From: Candidatus Iainarchaeum sp.
GTDB taxonomy: Archaea > Iainarchaeota > Iainarchaeia > Iainarchaeales > JAAZKV01
Direction: 5' to 3'
DNA: 12,952 nucleotides
NCBI GenBank assembly: GCA_026397035.1
Contig: JAPLVQ010000082.1
Location: forward strand, 1 to 12,952
Below, piece by piece: positions 1 to 6,717 of this stretch. The notes under the pieces are model-generated. The model did no database searches. It saw only the letters and a program-made list of their open reading frames with translations, and was not told the origin of the DNA. The translations under genes were made by a program, and so were the position numbers. How positions within the stretch are numbered: position 1 is the first letter of the stretch; each line of letters starts with the position of its first letter.

Positions 1-1
1 T

Positions 2-502
2 CCAGTGTATAATTTGGGCGGACACGGACTTGGAAAAAATGATATTCACGCTTCGCCGTCAATACCAAACCATGCAGGTGGAAGCGAAGAAGGACTAGAA
101 GAAGGAGCAATAGCAATAGAGCCCTTCGCCTCAACAGGGGCGGGGCATGTTAGTGAAGCGCAAAACGTGGAAATATTTGCCCTAACTGAGAAAAAAGCTG
201 TTAGAAATATTCACGCAAGAGCAATACTCAAAACTGCTGAAAAATATTTGGGAAGACCCTTTGCGGAAAGATGGATAAGAAAAGAACTGCAAATTGAAGA
301 AGATGCGGAAACGAAGGAAAAGAATAATACTTCAAAGAACAAACTAAGCGAGTTTCAAGTAACTTTTGGGATAAAAGAACTAATGAAATCAGGATGCGTA
401 CAAACATTCCCTGGATTAAAAGAAACAAAAGGGGCAATGGTGACGCAAATGGAGAAATCTTTAATTATTTTGGAAGAGAAAATAATAGTGCTTGGAGAAT
501 GA
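2..502 (+). CDS. map: Methionine aminopeptidase, type II (C-terminal part, cut by window edge)
   Basis: Cytoplasmic metalloenzyme that removes the initiator methionine from nascent proteins. The reading frame is open to the left edge, so the N-terminal half with the two metal-binding aspartates lies outside. What remains matches the C-terminal half of the archaeal/eukaryotic type II family: the GGHGLG histidine and the DIHA histidine (about residues 7 and 15 of the visible part), the AIEPFASTGAG segment with a metal-ligand glutamate (about residue 39), PFAERW, and the final TQMEKS glutamate (about residue 150) that is the last metal ligand. A Lys/Glu/Asn-rich stretch at about residues 93-112 sits where the family has its helical insert. 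Its stop codon overlaps the ATG of the next gene in an ATGA, so the two are probably co-translated. The GTG at position 5 is internal, not a start. The family assignment is firm. Confidence 0.93.
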   Translation, partial: PVYNLGGHGLGKNDIHASPSIPNHAGGSEEGLEEGAIAIEPFASTGAGHVSEAQNVEIFALTEKKAVRNIHARAILKTAEKYLGRPFAERWIRKELQIEEDAETKEKNNTSKNKLSEFQVTFGIKELMKSGCVQTFPGLKETKGAMVTQMEKSLIILEEKIIVLGE

Positions 503-906
503 GAAAAATGAGAACCCTGCAACAAGTAAGAAAATCCTATAAAAAGGCCCAAAAATCATCTATGGGTGTTGAAATGATGTTTGCTGAACAACCCGAAATT
601 GCCAGAAGAAAATTGGACAGGGCGTATGGAGCGAACAAAAGATTAAGTATTGCGGAAAAAAGGGTTGCGACAAACAGCAGATTTAAAACATTCCTTGACG
701 CAAAAAAAGCGGTGATTGCGGAAAGAAAAGCACGAAAAGAATTTGATACATTTGTTGAATCAATTGGCGGAATAAAAATTCCATATGACGTTTATAGAAT
801 CCGAAATGATGCTAAGAACTTTCCAAAATACCAAGAATTTGAGAGGAAATGGGAAAAAGCAAAAAGACTTGTCGACCTTGCAAGAGTAAAATATCCGAAA
901 GCTTGA
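499..906 (+). CDS. Small basic helical protein of unknown function, translationally coupled to map
   Basis: I do not recognise this 135-residue protein. The ATG at 499 overlaps the TGA of the upstream methionine aminopeptidase gene (ATGA), which decides the start; an ATG at 508 is the alternative. The open frame extends further upstream, but there it overlaps the conserved aminopeptidase sequence. The product is rich in Lys and Arg with regularly spaced charged and hydrophobic residues, so it is probably mostly alpha-helical, with no signal peptide, membrane segment or cysteine. A short non-helical patch (GGIKIPYDVY, about residues 90-99) breaks the helical pattern. A run of seven T follows the stop directly and probably ends the transcript. 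The charge would suit nucleic acid or ribosome binding, but that is inference from composition only. Confidence 0.7.
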   Translation: MRKMRTLQQVRKSYKKAQKSSMGVEMMFAEQPEIARRKLDRAYGANKRLSIAEKRVATNSRFKTFLDAKKAVIAERKARKEFDTFVESIGGIKIPYDVYRIRNDAKNFPKYQEFERKWEKAKRLVDLARVKYPKA

Positions 907-913
907 TTTTTTT
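907..913 (+). terminator. Oligo-T terminator after the map operon
   Basis: Seven T on the + strand begin at the base after the stop codon of the small basic protein gene. Oligo-T without a hairpin is the usual archaeal intrinsic terminator. The next gene is on the other strand and converges here, with only 26 nt between the stop codons. Confidence 0.55.
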
Positions 914-932
914 ACAATGGCTTAACTTTTTT

Positions 933-1814
933 CTAATTTCGACACACTTGAGCAAGTTTACCTATTATTTTTTTAGGCACCGCTTTTATTTGATTTAAAG
1001 TAATGGAGCGGTCTTTGATAAAAAAGAACCATAAATTGAAAATTATAACCGCCATGTAAATCAGGAAAATGAACTTTGTGTTTGCTCCATAAGTTGTTCC
1101 TGCTTCCATAAAGAAATAATAAAATTGGAAAATGGAAAATATTAATCCGGTGAAGAGAATTCCTCTTGAAGTTAAAAGTACCGGTGTTGCAAGCAAAAGA
1201 AGCAGCACAGCCAAGTAATCCATATAATAGACATCAACAGGGGTTGTTATTATTGAGAGGACAAATGCCAATAGAGCGGAAAATAATAACTGATAAAATA
1301 GAGTATCAGTCGTTTGTGAAGCAAAAACATTTTTCTTTCTGAAAAGTACAAATAGTACCGCTGCGAAAGCTATTATATTTGTAATATGGAATATTCCGCC
1401 CAAATAAGACATGTTCGGGCTAAAATCATGTACTGAAAATATTATTTGTAATGCATGAAGAATATTATTTGGGATGCTTGGAACAGAAAAGATGTTCGTG
1501 CTCCCGGTGGTTCCATGCATTCCAATTTGAAGTGTGCCGGTTGAGACTAATTGTGCTATTATGTACAAAAAAGCAATAACAAAGGCGAGCACTATTTGAA
1601 GAATTCTTTTCTTATTGCAGAAGAAAGGAAGAAGGCATAATGAAAAAGGGCGGATTATTATTGAAAATCCCCATGGAAGGAAAGAATATTTTTTGTTTGA
1701 TGCGATAAGAAGAATTGTTAGTAGAACAAGGAATAAGCCGATTGTTTGTGTAAATCCTTTAAGAGAGACAGAGAGACTAAATAAAAGTAAGGTGAGAGGG
1801 CAAAAAACGAACAA
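933..1814 (-). CDS. GT-C type membrane glycosyltransferase, C-terminal part (after frameshift)
   Basis: This is the downstream piece of a membrane protein whose N-terminal piece is in another minus-strand frame. True coding probably begins near 1757, where KGFTQTIGLF continues the upstream piece; the first residues of the open frame are read-through from the wrong phase. It holds about eight hydrophobic segments separated by short basic loops, including one with SIIIRPFSLC and one with TTPVDVYYMDY, and a basic tail (KAVPKKIIGK). This pattern of a polytopic C-terminal half fits GT39/ArnT-like glycosyltransferases, which use polyprenyl-phosphate sugars as donors. The substrate cannot be told. 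It ends 26 nt from the convergent small basic protein gene. Joined with the upstream piece it gives about 427 residues, a plausible length for a short member of the superfamily. Confidence 0.65.
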   Translation of the reverse strand: MFVFCPLTLLLFSLSVSLKGFTQTIGLFLVLLTILLIASNKKYSFLPWGFSIIIRPFSLCLLPFFCNKKRILQIVLAFVIAFLYIIAQLVSTGTLQIGMHGTTGSTNIFSVPSIPNNILHALQIIFSVHDFSPNMSYLGGIFHITNIIAFAAVLFVLFRKKNVFASQTTDTLFYQLLFSALLAFVLSIITTPVDVYYMDYLAVLLLLLATPVLLTSRGILFTGLIFSIFQFYYFFMEAGTTYGANTKFIFLIYMAVIIFNLWFFFIKDRSITLNQIKAVPKKIIGKLAQVCRN

Positions 1815-2215
1815 AGCACAACTGAAGCTTTTGTGGTTTTAAAGAGTTTTTTCCCGAGCAGAAATAATATCGGGATAATAAGAATTGCGCAGAGTGCTCC
1901 AAGATAATTAACACTAAAATTTGAATTAGTGAGCAAGAATACTGGAATAGCAAGAATTGACGCTCCCAAAAAACCTGGAATCGAAAAATCAAAAACGCCT
2001 TCTCTGGCAGCTTTAATTGTGAACGCATTGTAAAACTTGCCGTCATCTCCTTCTGTAAAATTCATAAAAAAGAAGGGCGCTGCGACTACAAGCATGAAAA
2101 AAATAATTATAAGCAAATTGCCTAAGTTAGAGGAAAGATATTTAGAAGGAAAGAAGCTGATTAATTTGGAAGAAAGAAGACCGGCTGATTTAGAAGAATT
2201 ATTTTCAGTATTCAT
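1718..2215 (-). CDS. GT-C type membrane glycosyltransferase, N-terminal part (frameshifted)
   Basis: N-terminal piece of the interrupted glycosyltransferase. The start is set at the ATG of 2215 (MNTENNSSK), about 27 nt from the centre of a TATA box, so the mRNA is probably leaderless; the open frame reaches further up to 2248 but that would lie across the TATA box. A hydrophilic cytoplasmic N-terminus (about 35 residues) leads to a first membrane segment and then the loop NFTEGDDGKFYN, whose acidic pair matches the catalytic acidic motif in the first external loop of GT-C enzymes. Two or three more hydrophobic segments follow, ending SPYFYLVSLSLLKD. After that the frame drifts into non-membrane residues (HKQSAYSLFY) and stops, while the hydrophobic pattern goes on in the frame one base back. 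A one-base loss near 1752-1760, or -1 frameshifting, would explain this. Confidence 0.65.
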   Translation of the reverse strand: MNTENNSSKSAGLLSSKLISFFPSKYLSSNLGNLLIIIFFMLVVAAPFFFMNFTEGDDGKFYNAFTIKAAREGVFDFSIPGFLGASILAIPVFLLTNSNFSVNYLGALCAILIIPILFLLGKKLFKTTKASVVLCSFFALSPYFYLVSLSLLKDLHKQSAYSLFY

Positions 2216-2239
2216 TGTAAAACGCTTGAATAATGCATA

Positions 2240-2245
2240 TTTAAA
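2240..2245. promoter_or_regulatory. Shared palindromic TATA box for two divergent leaderless genes
   Basis: TTTAAA is its own reverse complement and its centre (2242.5) is exactly midway between the minus-strand ATG (A at 2215) and the plus-strand ATG (A at 2270). Each start is about 27 nt from the centre, which is where archaeal transcription begins. Both mRNAs would then be leaderless. A second AT-rich stretch at 2251-2258 is too close to 2270 to serve that gene. Confidence 0.7.
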
Positions 2246-2269
2246 CATTATTATAAACTATTTGCTCTG

Positions 2270-3709
2270 ATGAAATCTGATATTTTAATTATAGGGGCTG
2301 GACCTGCGGGACTTGCGTGCGCAATGGAACTCTCAAAAGGAAAAAAGGTGGAAAGCACAATCATTGAAAAAACTGATTCAGCAGGGGGGCTTGCTAAGAC
2401 ATTAATTTTCAAAGAAGGCAAACTGATTTTTAGAACAGATATTGGTCCGCACAGGTTTTTTTCAAAAAATCCTTATTTGTATAAATTCATAAAAGCGGTT
2501 CTGGGTAATGACTGGATTAAGGTTAATAGAAAAACAAGACAGCTTATCGAGGGAAAATTTTATGATTACCCGATTAATGCAATGCAGGCGTTTAGAAACG
2601 TGGGCGTGATTCGCTCAGCACAAATGGGTATTTCTTATTTGGCTGGAAGCATGCAATTTGGAATTTTGAATAAAAAAGTGAATAGTTTTGAGGATCACAT
2701 AATAGCACACTTTGGAAAACAACTCGGCGAGTTTAATATGCTTAATTATACTGAAAAAGTTTGGGGAATTCCATGTACTAAGATTCATCCTGACTGGGCT
2801 ATACAAAGAATAAAAGGATTGAATCTTACAAGCGCTCTCAAAAACGCTTTATTTAAGAGTAGTGACGGTCCCAAAACGCTTGTTGATTCATTTTATTATC
2901 CAAGATATGGAACAGGGCAGATTTATGAAAAACTTTATAAAAAAGCTAAAGCGAAAGGAAGCAAGTTTTTGTTTAATTCTGAACCGGAAGCTTTTATTCA
3001 TGACGGCAAGAAAATAAGTTTAGTGAAAATTAAAGAAAAAAACGGGGCACAGGACATTGTACCGGACAAAGTAGTTAGCTCAATGCACGTTACTGATTTA
3101 GTTAATCTGCTCGTGCCCGCTGCGCCAAAAGAAGTATTAGAAGCTGCTAAGAATCTAAAATGGAGAAGCCAAGTATACTTATTTTTAACAATAGATAAAG
3201 AACAAGTAACTGATGATAACTGGATTTATCTGCCCGACAGGGGAACGCCTTTTGGAAGAATCGCTGAAATGAAAAACTTTAGTAAAGAAATGTCTCCAAA
3301 AGGAAAAACTTCACTATTTATTGAATTCTTCTGCAATGAAAATGACTCCATTTGGAACAAGAATAAAGAAGAACTGGTAAAAGAAACAATTACTGAAATT
3401 GAAAAACTCGGGTTAGTGAAAAAATCAGAGGTACGAAGTTCTTATTTATTTAAATCAAAGAAATCCTACCCTATATACGACTTAGATTACAAGAAAAATA
3501 CAAAAATTATTATGGATTATTTAAACAAATTTGAAAATCTTTATTGCATCGGCAGACCCGGACGATTCCAATATACAAACCAAGACCATAGTTTAGAAAT
3601 GGGAATACTCGCCGCAAAAAGCATCATTCAAGGAAAAAAATATGATATAAGCAAGATAGGCTCCGAAGAAGAATACTTTGAAAAAGGCGAAATTAGTGAA
3701 AATGAGTGA
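2270..3709 (+). CDS. FAD-dependent amine-oxidase/HemY-like oxidoreductase (UDP-galactopyranose mutase-like)
   Basis: A 479-residue flavoprotein. Residues 4-20 form the dinucleotide-binding fold (DILIIGAGPAGLA), with the acidic end of the second strand at E33 (IIEK) and a GGLAKT motif at about 39-44. GPHRFFS, FYDYPI and the region KVWGIPCTKIHPDWAIQRI follow in the order seen in the COG1232 (protoporphyrinogen-oxidase-like) group found in glycan gene clusters. The C-terminal FAD motif is GRPGRFQYTNQDHSLEMG near residue 430. True haem synthesis is unlikely, as no haem genes are near; a sugar- or lipid-modifying role next to a divergent glycosyltransferase fits better. UDP-galactopyranose mutase is a relative with similar end motifs, but I do not see enough to claim that reaction. 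The substrate is unknown. The ATG start fits a leaderless mRNA. The fold is certain; the reaction is not. Confidence 0.85.
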   Translation: MKSDILIIGAGPAGLACAMELSKGKKVESTIIEKTDSAGGLAKTLIFKEGKLIFRTDIGPHRFFSKNPYLYKFIKAVLGNDWIKVNRKTRQLIEGKFYDYPINAMQAFRNVGVIRSAQMGISYLAGSMQFGILNKKVNSFEDHIIAHFGKQLGEFNMLNYTEKVWGIPCTKIHPDWAIQRIKGLNLTSALKNALFKSSDGPKTLVDSFYYPRYGTGQIYEKLYKKAKAKGSKFLFNSEPEAFIHDGKKISLVKIKEKNGAQDIVPDKVVSSMHVTDLVNLLVPAAPKEVLEAAKNLKWRSQVYLFLTIDKEQVTDDNWIYLPDRGTPFGRIAEMKNFSKEMSPKGKTSLFIEFFCNENDSIWNKNKEELVKETITEIEKLGLVKKSEVRSSYLFKSKKSYPIYDLDYKKNTKIIMDYLNKFENLYCIGRPGRFQYTNQDHSLEMGILAAKSIIQGKKYDISKIGSEEEYFEKGEISENE

Positions 3710-3713
3710 AAGG

Positions 3714-3720
3714 TTTTTTT
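3714..3720 (+). terminator. Oligo-T terminator after the FAD oxidoreductase gene
   Basis: Seven T begin 4 nt after the stop codon. Between here and the tRNA-Arg gene (to 3819) I see only AT-rich sequence with no open frame. Confidence 0.5.
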
Positions 3721-3819
3721 ATAAGTATCTTTTTATCCAGAGAAGTGTTGTAGAACCGTATGCTCTATCTTCCCAATACCTTGTTTCATGTTTTTTGCTT
3801 TTAATATGATTTAATTAAT

Positions 3820-3967
3820 GCCTCCACAGGGAATCGAACCCTGGTCTCAAGCTAATTGCTGAAAAAGTAGCCCAATTTCTTTCTTTTGGGCAACTTGCAC
3901 TTTTCTTTTTTCAAAGAAAGAAAAGGGCAGCCGCAAGCTTGCATACTGTCCACTATACTATGGAGGC
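3820..3967 (-). tRNA. tRNA-Arg (anticodon GCG), with 77-nt intron
   Basis: Read on the minus strand, exon 1 is 3967-3931 and exon 2 is 3853-3820, giving a 71-nt tRNA. The acceptor stem GCCTCCA/TGGAGGC is fully paired, the T arm CAGGG-TTCGATT-CCCTG is canonical, and the D loop has G18 G19 A20. The anticodon stem CAAGC/GCTTG closes the loop TTGCGGA after splicing, giving anticodon GCG at 3934-3932. A20, C35 and G36 are the known arginine identity bases, and the loop resembles other archaeal tRNA-Arg(GCG). The discriminator is A and CCA is not encoded. Splicing was inferred from a bulge-helix-bulge: exon TTGC pairs with intron GCAA, with 3-nt bulges GGC and TTA on either side. The D stem relies on two G-U pairs. 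Anticodon GCT would need a different splice point and a tRNA-Ser long arm, which is absent. Confidence 0.85.
3854..3930 (-). other. Intron of tRNA-Arg, position 37/38, with two internal hairpins
   Basis: The 77-nt intron is long for an archaeal tRNA intron that encodes nothing. It contains two separate hairpins: a 9-bp pyrimidine/purine stem (CTTTTCTTT with AAAGAAAAG) and a 6-bp stem (GCCCAA with TTGGGC). The intron-side helix of the splicing motif is only about 2 bp, so the motif is of the relaxed kind. Confidence 0.7.
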
Positions 3968-4106
3968 ACTATTTGCATGTGTTGAAGGTCAAAAGCTTTG
4001 TTTTGACAAATAATTAGCTGCTGAAAACCTTTTAAAAGTCAGGTGGCGGAGTCTGGAGGGTAGGATGTAGGGAAATAATTAAAGCAAAGAGAAGAGATGG
4101 AAAGAG

Positions 4107-4114
4107 TTTTATAG
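4107..4114 (+). promoter_or_regulatory. TATA box for the 92-aa orphan gene
   Basis: TTTTATAG is centred 24-25 nt before the ATG at 4135, so the transcript should begin at or next to the start codon (leaderless). The stretch from the tRNA-Arg 5' end (3968) to here contains a palindromic CTTTTAAAAG (about 4029-4038) and a G-rich purine tract (about 4040-4073), but no open frame or RNA that I can name. Confidence 0.55.
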
Positions 4115-4134
4115 TTGGGCGGAATTAATATAGT

Positions 4135-4413
4135 ATGAGTTTATTTAGGCGTTTTGGACAAGCTTTTTTTAGGCATGAAAAAATGAAAGGATTTCCGGTT
4201 AGCAACGAAAGCATAGGTTATTCGAATGGTGGAAGAGTGAATTTCATTTTGAATGGGAAAAGGTATGTTGTGAACTTGGTTGGAATGTCTGACAGGAAAA
4301 TAAAGGCTGTTAAGACAGGTAACTTTATTACTTTAGTTGGAATGGACGGGAAAGTAATCAAGGAGATTCAATGTTCACATATGGAGAAAAGAAATAAAGT
4401 AAGAAGCCCTTAA
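4135..4413 (+). CDS. 92-aa orphan protein, probably beta-rich
   Basis: I do not recognise this protein. The ATG at 4135 lies at the expected distance from a TATA box, which supports both the gene and its start. The N-terminus (MSLFRRFGQAFFRHEK) is basic and amphipathic, without a signal peptide. The middle alternates hydrophobic and polar residues in strand-like blocks separated by Gly or Asn-Gly turns (RVNFILNGKRYVVNLVG, then NFITLVGMDGKVIKEIQC), which suggests a small beta sheet or barrel; it has a single cysteine. It lies between tRNA-Arg and a surface protein gene, in the same direction as the latter but 264 nt away, so it is probably a separate unit. No function can be given. Confidence 0.65.
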   Translation: MSLFRRFGQAFFRHEKMKGFPVSNESIGYSNGGRVNFILNGKRYVVNLVGMSDRKIKAVKTGNFITLVGMDGKVIKEIQCSHMEKRNKVRSP

Positions 4414-4637
4414 TTCTTTTGAAGATTTTTAAGTAGTTACAAAGCTTTTTTACAGCACCCGCGCAAAAGAACGTTTTTTTGGTTGAAATATTTTTTGTTG
4501 GTGAAAAATTAGATTAAAGGCTGAACTGTAAAACAAAATGCCATTAACTTTTTGTTCTTTTGAGTCGCTTAGCGGGGCTTGTTTGTGAATGAGAAAATAA
4601 TACTAAACTAAAGACCTATTTCCCCCTTTAGGGAATC

Positions 4638-4671
4638 TTTAATAATAGGCAAGGAGTATATTTTGTCGGTG
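4638..4671 (+). promoter_or_regulatory. Probable promoter and ribosome binding site of the surface protein gene
   Basis: A TATA-like TTTAATAAT (4638-4646) and a Shine-Dalgarno GGTG (4668-4671) lie upstream of the TTG start at 4678, the latter with 6-nt spacing. A small hairpin, TTCCC/GGGAA (4620-4635), stands just before the TATA-like box. The rest of the gap from 4414 holds no open frame that I can support. Confidence 0.4.
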
Positions 4672-4677
4672 TAATTC

Positions 4678-6486
4678 TTGAATTATTCAAACAAAGCGCA
4701 AGGGACAATAGAATACCTTGTGGTTCTTGCTATTATTATTGTTATTTCTTTGATTGTTGTGGTTATTCTTTCAGGTACTTTTTCAGATTCTTCTTCTCAA
4801 ATAGATGCTTCCTCAACAAAGCTTGGCGGTCAAATGTCGGGCTCGCTTGGAATAAGCATTATTGATTCAAGTATTGATTCTGGCGGGGATGGGATACTCC
4901 AACTAAAAAGCAGTTCGGGAGAAGCTTTTTCAATTACGCAAATAAGCGCGATTGGAGCGGACGGGTCAAGAACTGATTTGAGTTATAACCCAATAACTGT
5001 TCTTCCAACAGGAGATGTTACTGTTGGGTTAAATGGAATTTCTTCACAGTGTCCCTGTAGTTCGGGCAAGGCTCGAGAAAACTGCAGCTTTGAATTTACT
5101 TACTCTTTTGCTTCAGGACTAATAAAAACACAAACAATTAATACAGTGGTGAATTGCGTGGCTGACGCAGTTGCAGTAAATCCTGAAAAATTACAACAAC
5201 CAATTGGTGCTCCTGTAAGTGATACTAATTCTCCTGTGATTTCTGGAACAGATCCATCCTTGTTAGCATTTGGCACTACAAGTTATGACTTAACAATAAC
5301 TACTGATGAGAATGCGACATGCAAATATAGTACAAGCGCAGGAATAGCTTATGCGAGCATGACAAATACTTACACCGGAACTCTTCTTTCGCATTCAGCA
5401 ACAATAAGCGGACTTGCAACAGGAATTAATTATATTTATACTAAATGTTCTGATGTTTCAAGCAATGCAAACTTGAGTGATTTTATTACGACAATAACTG
5501 TTCTTGAAGGAGTGCTAAGTTTTGAATCCTGTTGGAGTGATACAACTAATCCTCACCCAATTTGTACATGCTCTGACCTTAACAAAGTAAGAGAACATAT
5601 TGACTGGGATTATACGATTTTAAATGATGTTAACTGCTACGAAACAAGACAATGGAATAATGGCAGCGGGTTTGAGCCAATCGGCGCGGGAGCTTCAAAT
5701 GGATATTATGGTCATTTTGACGGGAACAATAAATCAATTTCCGGGCTTTATATAAATCGCCCCGGACAAGAGTATGGTATTGGTTTATTTTCAAGTTTGG
5801 GGGCTGGATTATATCCTGGAAATGGAGTAATAACTTCTTTGTCTTTGATTGATGTAAATATTATTGGGGGAAACGGAAATTATGGTATTGGAGCACTCGC
5901 CGGCAGCTCTTTTGCAGTAGCTATTCAGAAATCATCTTCAACAGGAGTTATATTAGGGAATACTAATTACTGCGGGGGACTGATTGGGGCAGGAGGAGAG
6001 TCAACACTTATTTCCAATTCATATTCAATGGTTAATATTGCTGCCTGCGGATGGTATGCTGGAGGATTAGTCGGAAGATTGTTTGCTTCCCAAGGCATAT
6101 CAAACTCTTATTCTATTGGCGAAGTGAATGGAACTAATGCCGGCGGATTAGTGGGAATATTTGATAATTACAGTTCTATAACAAATTCATTTTCAACCGG
6201 CAGAATCATTGGAAGCACCACTATGGGCGGACTGGCAGGCAGGTTGTCATATCATTCAACAATTACAGGGAGTTATTGGGATATAACTAAAACAAGTATG
6301 AGTACCTGCGTTGGTTCGGGAGTTGACCCGGTAGAGCCAATCCAATGCCAAGGAATAAACGATTCAAATTCAGGGTACGCAACTTGGTGGTATGATTCTT
6401 CAAAAGGACCTTTAAGTTCATGGGATTTTGTTAACACTTGGCAGGAAAATCTGGACTCGTATCCGACACTAAGAAATACCTCGTAA
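4678..6486 (+). CDS. Secreted GLUG-repeat surface protein with class III (pilin-type) signal peptide
   Basis: A 602-residue surface protein. Residues 1-35 carry a class III signal: a short polar head, AQGTIEYL (prepilin-peptidase cleavage expected between A7 and Q8, with E12 at +5), then a hydrophobic helix to about residue 34. Such proteins are processed by a FlaK/PibD-like peptidase and held in the membrane or assembled into a pilus. Residues 40-165 form a beta-rich, Cys-containing region. Residues about 180-280 look like a fibronectin-III-like domain of the kind common in archaeal surface proteins (DENATCKYS, INYIYTKCSD). From about 285 a Cys-rich stretch leads into GLUG repeats, with five GGLVG-like cores between residues 404 and 520. 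A Trp/Asp-rich end follows. The start is TTG: an in-frame stop is 6 nt upstream, a GGTG site precedes it and no nearby ATG would keep the signal. It is a likely adhesin, but the ligand is unknown. Confidence 0.85.
   Translation: MNYSNKAQGTIEYLVVLAIIIVISLIVVVILSGTFSDSSSQIDASSTKLGGQMSGSLGISIIDSSIDSGGDGILQLKSSSGEAFSITQISAIGADGSRTDLSYNPITVLPTGDVTVGLNGISSQCPCSSGKARENCSFEFTYSFASGLIKTQTINTVVNCVADAVAVNPEKLQQPIGAPVSDTNSPVISGTDPSLLAFGTTSYDLTITTDENATCKYSTSAGIAYASMTNTYTGTLLSHSATISGLATGINYIYTKCSDVSSNANLSDFITTITVLEGVLSFESCWSDTTNPHPICTCSDLNKVREHIDWDYTILNDVNCYETRQWNNGSGFEPIGAGASNGYYGHFDGNNKSISGLYINRPGQEYGIGLFSSLGAGLYPGNGVITSLSLIDVNIIGGNGNYGIGALAGSSFAVAIQKSSSTGVILGNTNYCGGLIGAGGESTLISNSYSMVNIAACGWYAGGLVGRLFASQGISNSYSIGEVNGTNAGGLVGIFDNYSSITNSFSTGRIIGSTTMGGLAGRLSYHSTITGSYWDITKTSMSTCVGSGVDPVEPIQCQGINDSNSGYATWWYDSSKGPLSSWDFVNTWQENLDSYPTLRNTS
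5887..6240 (+). repeat. GLUG-type repeats in the surface protein (about 28 residues each)
   Basis: Five cores, YGIGALAG, YCGGLIG, YAGGLVG, NAGGLVG and TMGGLAG, fall at about residues 404, 432, 461, 488 and 516, each followed by an NSYS/NSFS-like strand. The even spacing of 27-29 residues points to a stacked beta-helix-like or solenoid structure. The underlying DNA has diverged, so this is not a recent tandem duplication. Confidence 0.75.
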
Positions 6487-6674
6487 TGGGCTTCACAGGA
6501 CAATACTTTGTCTTTGGAAGAAGATAATTAAGTTGGGATTAGTTTTTATTAAATTAGTTTTAGCGTAATTATTAATAAATACTGGCGTGGCAAAAGTTTG
6601 CTGGTTCCTAATTTTTGGGTAATCAAACCACATTTTCAGGTAACAAAGTCTCATTTTGTTGGACATGCAAAACC

Positions 6675-6682
6675 TTTATAAA
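6675..6682 (+). promoter_or_regulatory. TATA box upstream of the LAGLIDADG endonuclease gene
   Basis: TTTATAAA, preceded by an A-rich BRE-like AAAACC, is centred 26-27 nt before an ATG at 6705, as for the other leaderless genes here. That ATG is not in the endonuclease frame. The gap from 6487 to here is AT-rich and holds one small inverted repeat (AACAAA/TTTGTT, 6642-6660); I see no gene in it. Confidence 0.6.
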
Positions 6683-6717
6683 CAATAGAGTGGGTAATTG
6701 TTTTATGAACGCTAAAA

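Noticed and set aside
1615..1842. Plus-strand open frame of 75 codons within the glycosyltransferase region
   Set aside because: It is antisense to a strong membrane-protein pattern and ends at no signal; its composition is that of a reversed hydrophobic gene.
3820..3967. Minus-strand tRNA read as Ser(GCT) or Cys
   Set aside because: These need other splice points; there is no long variable arm, and the bulge-helix-bulge gives a GCG loop that matches tRNA-Arg, with A20 present.
4414..4677. C/D-box or other small RNA in the gap before the surface protein
   Set aside because: No convincing C/D or other known box pair was found; only one short hairpin and AT-rich sequence.
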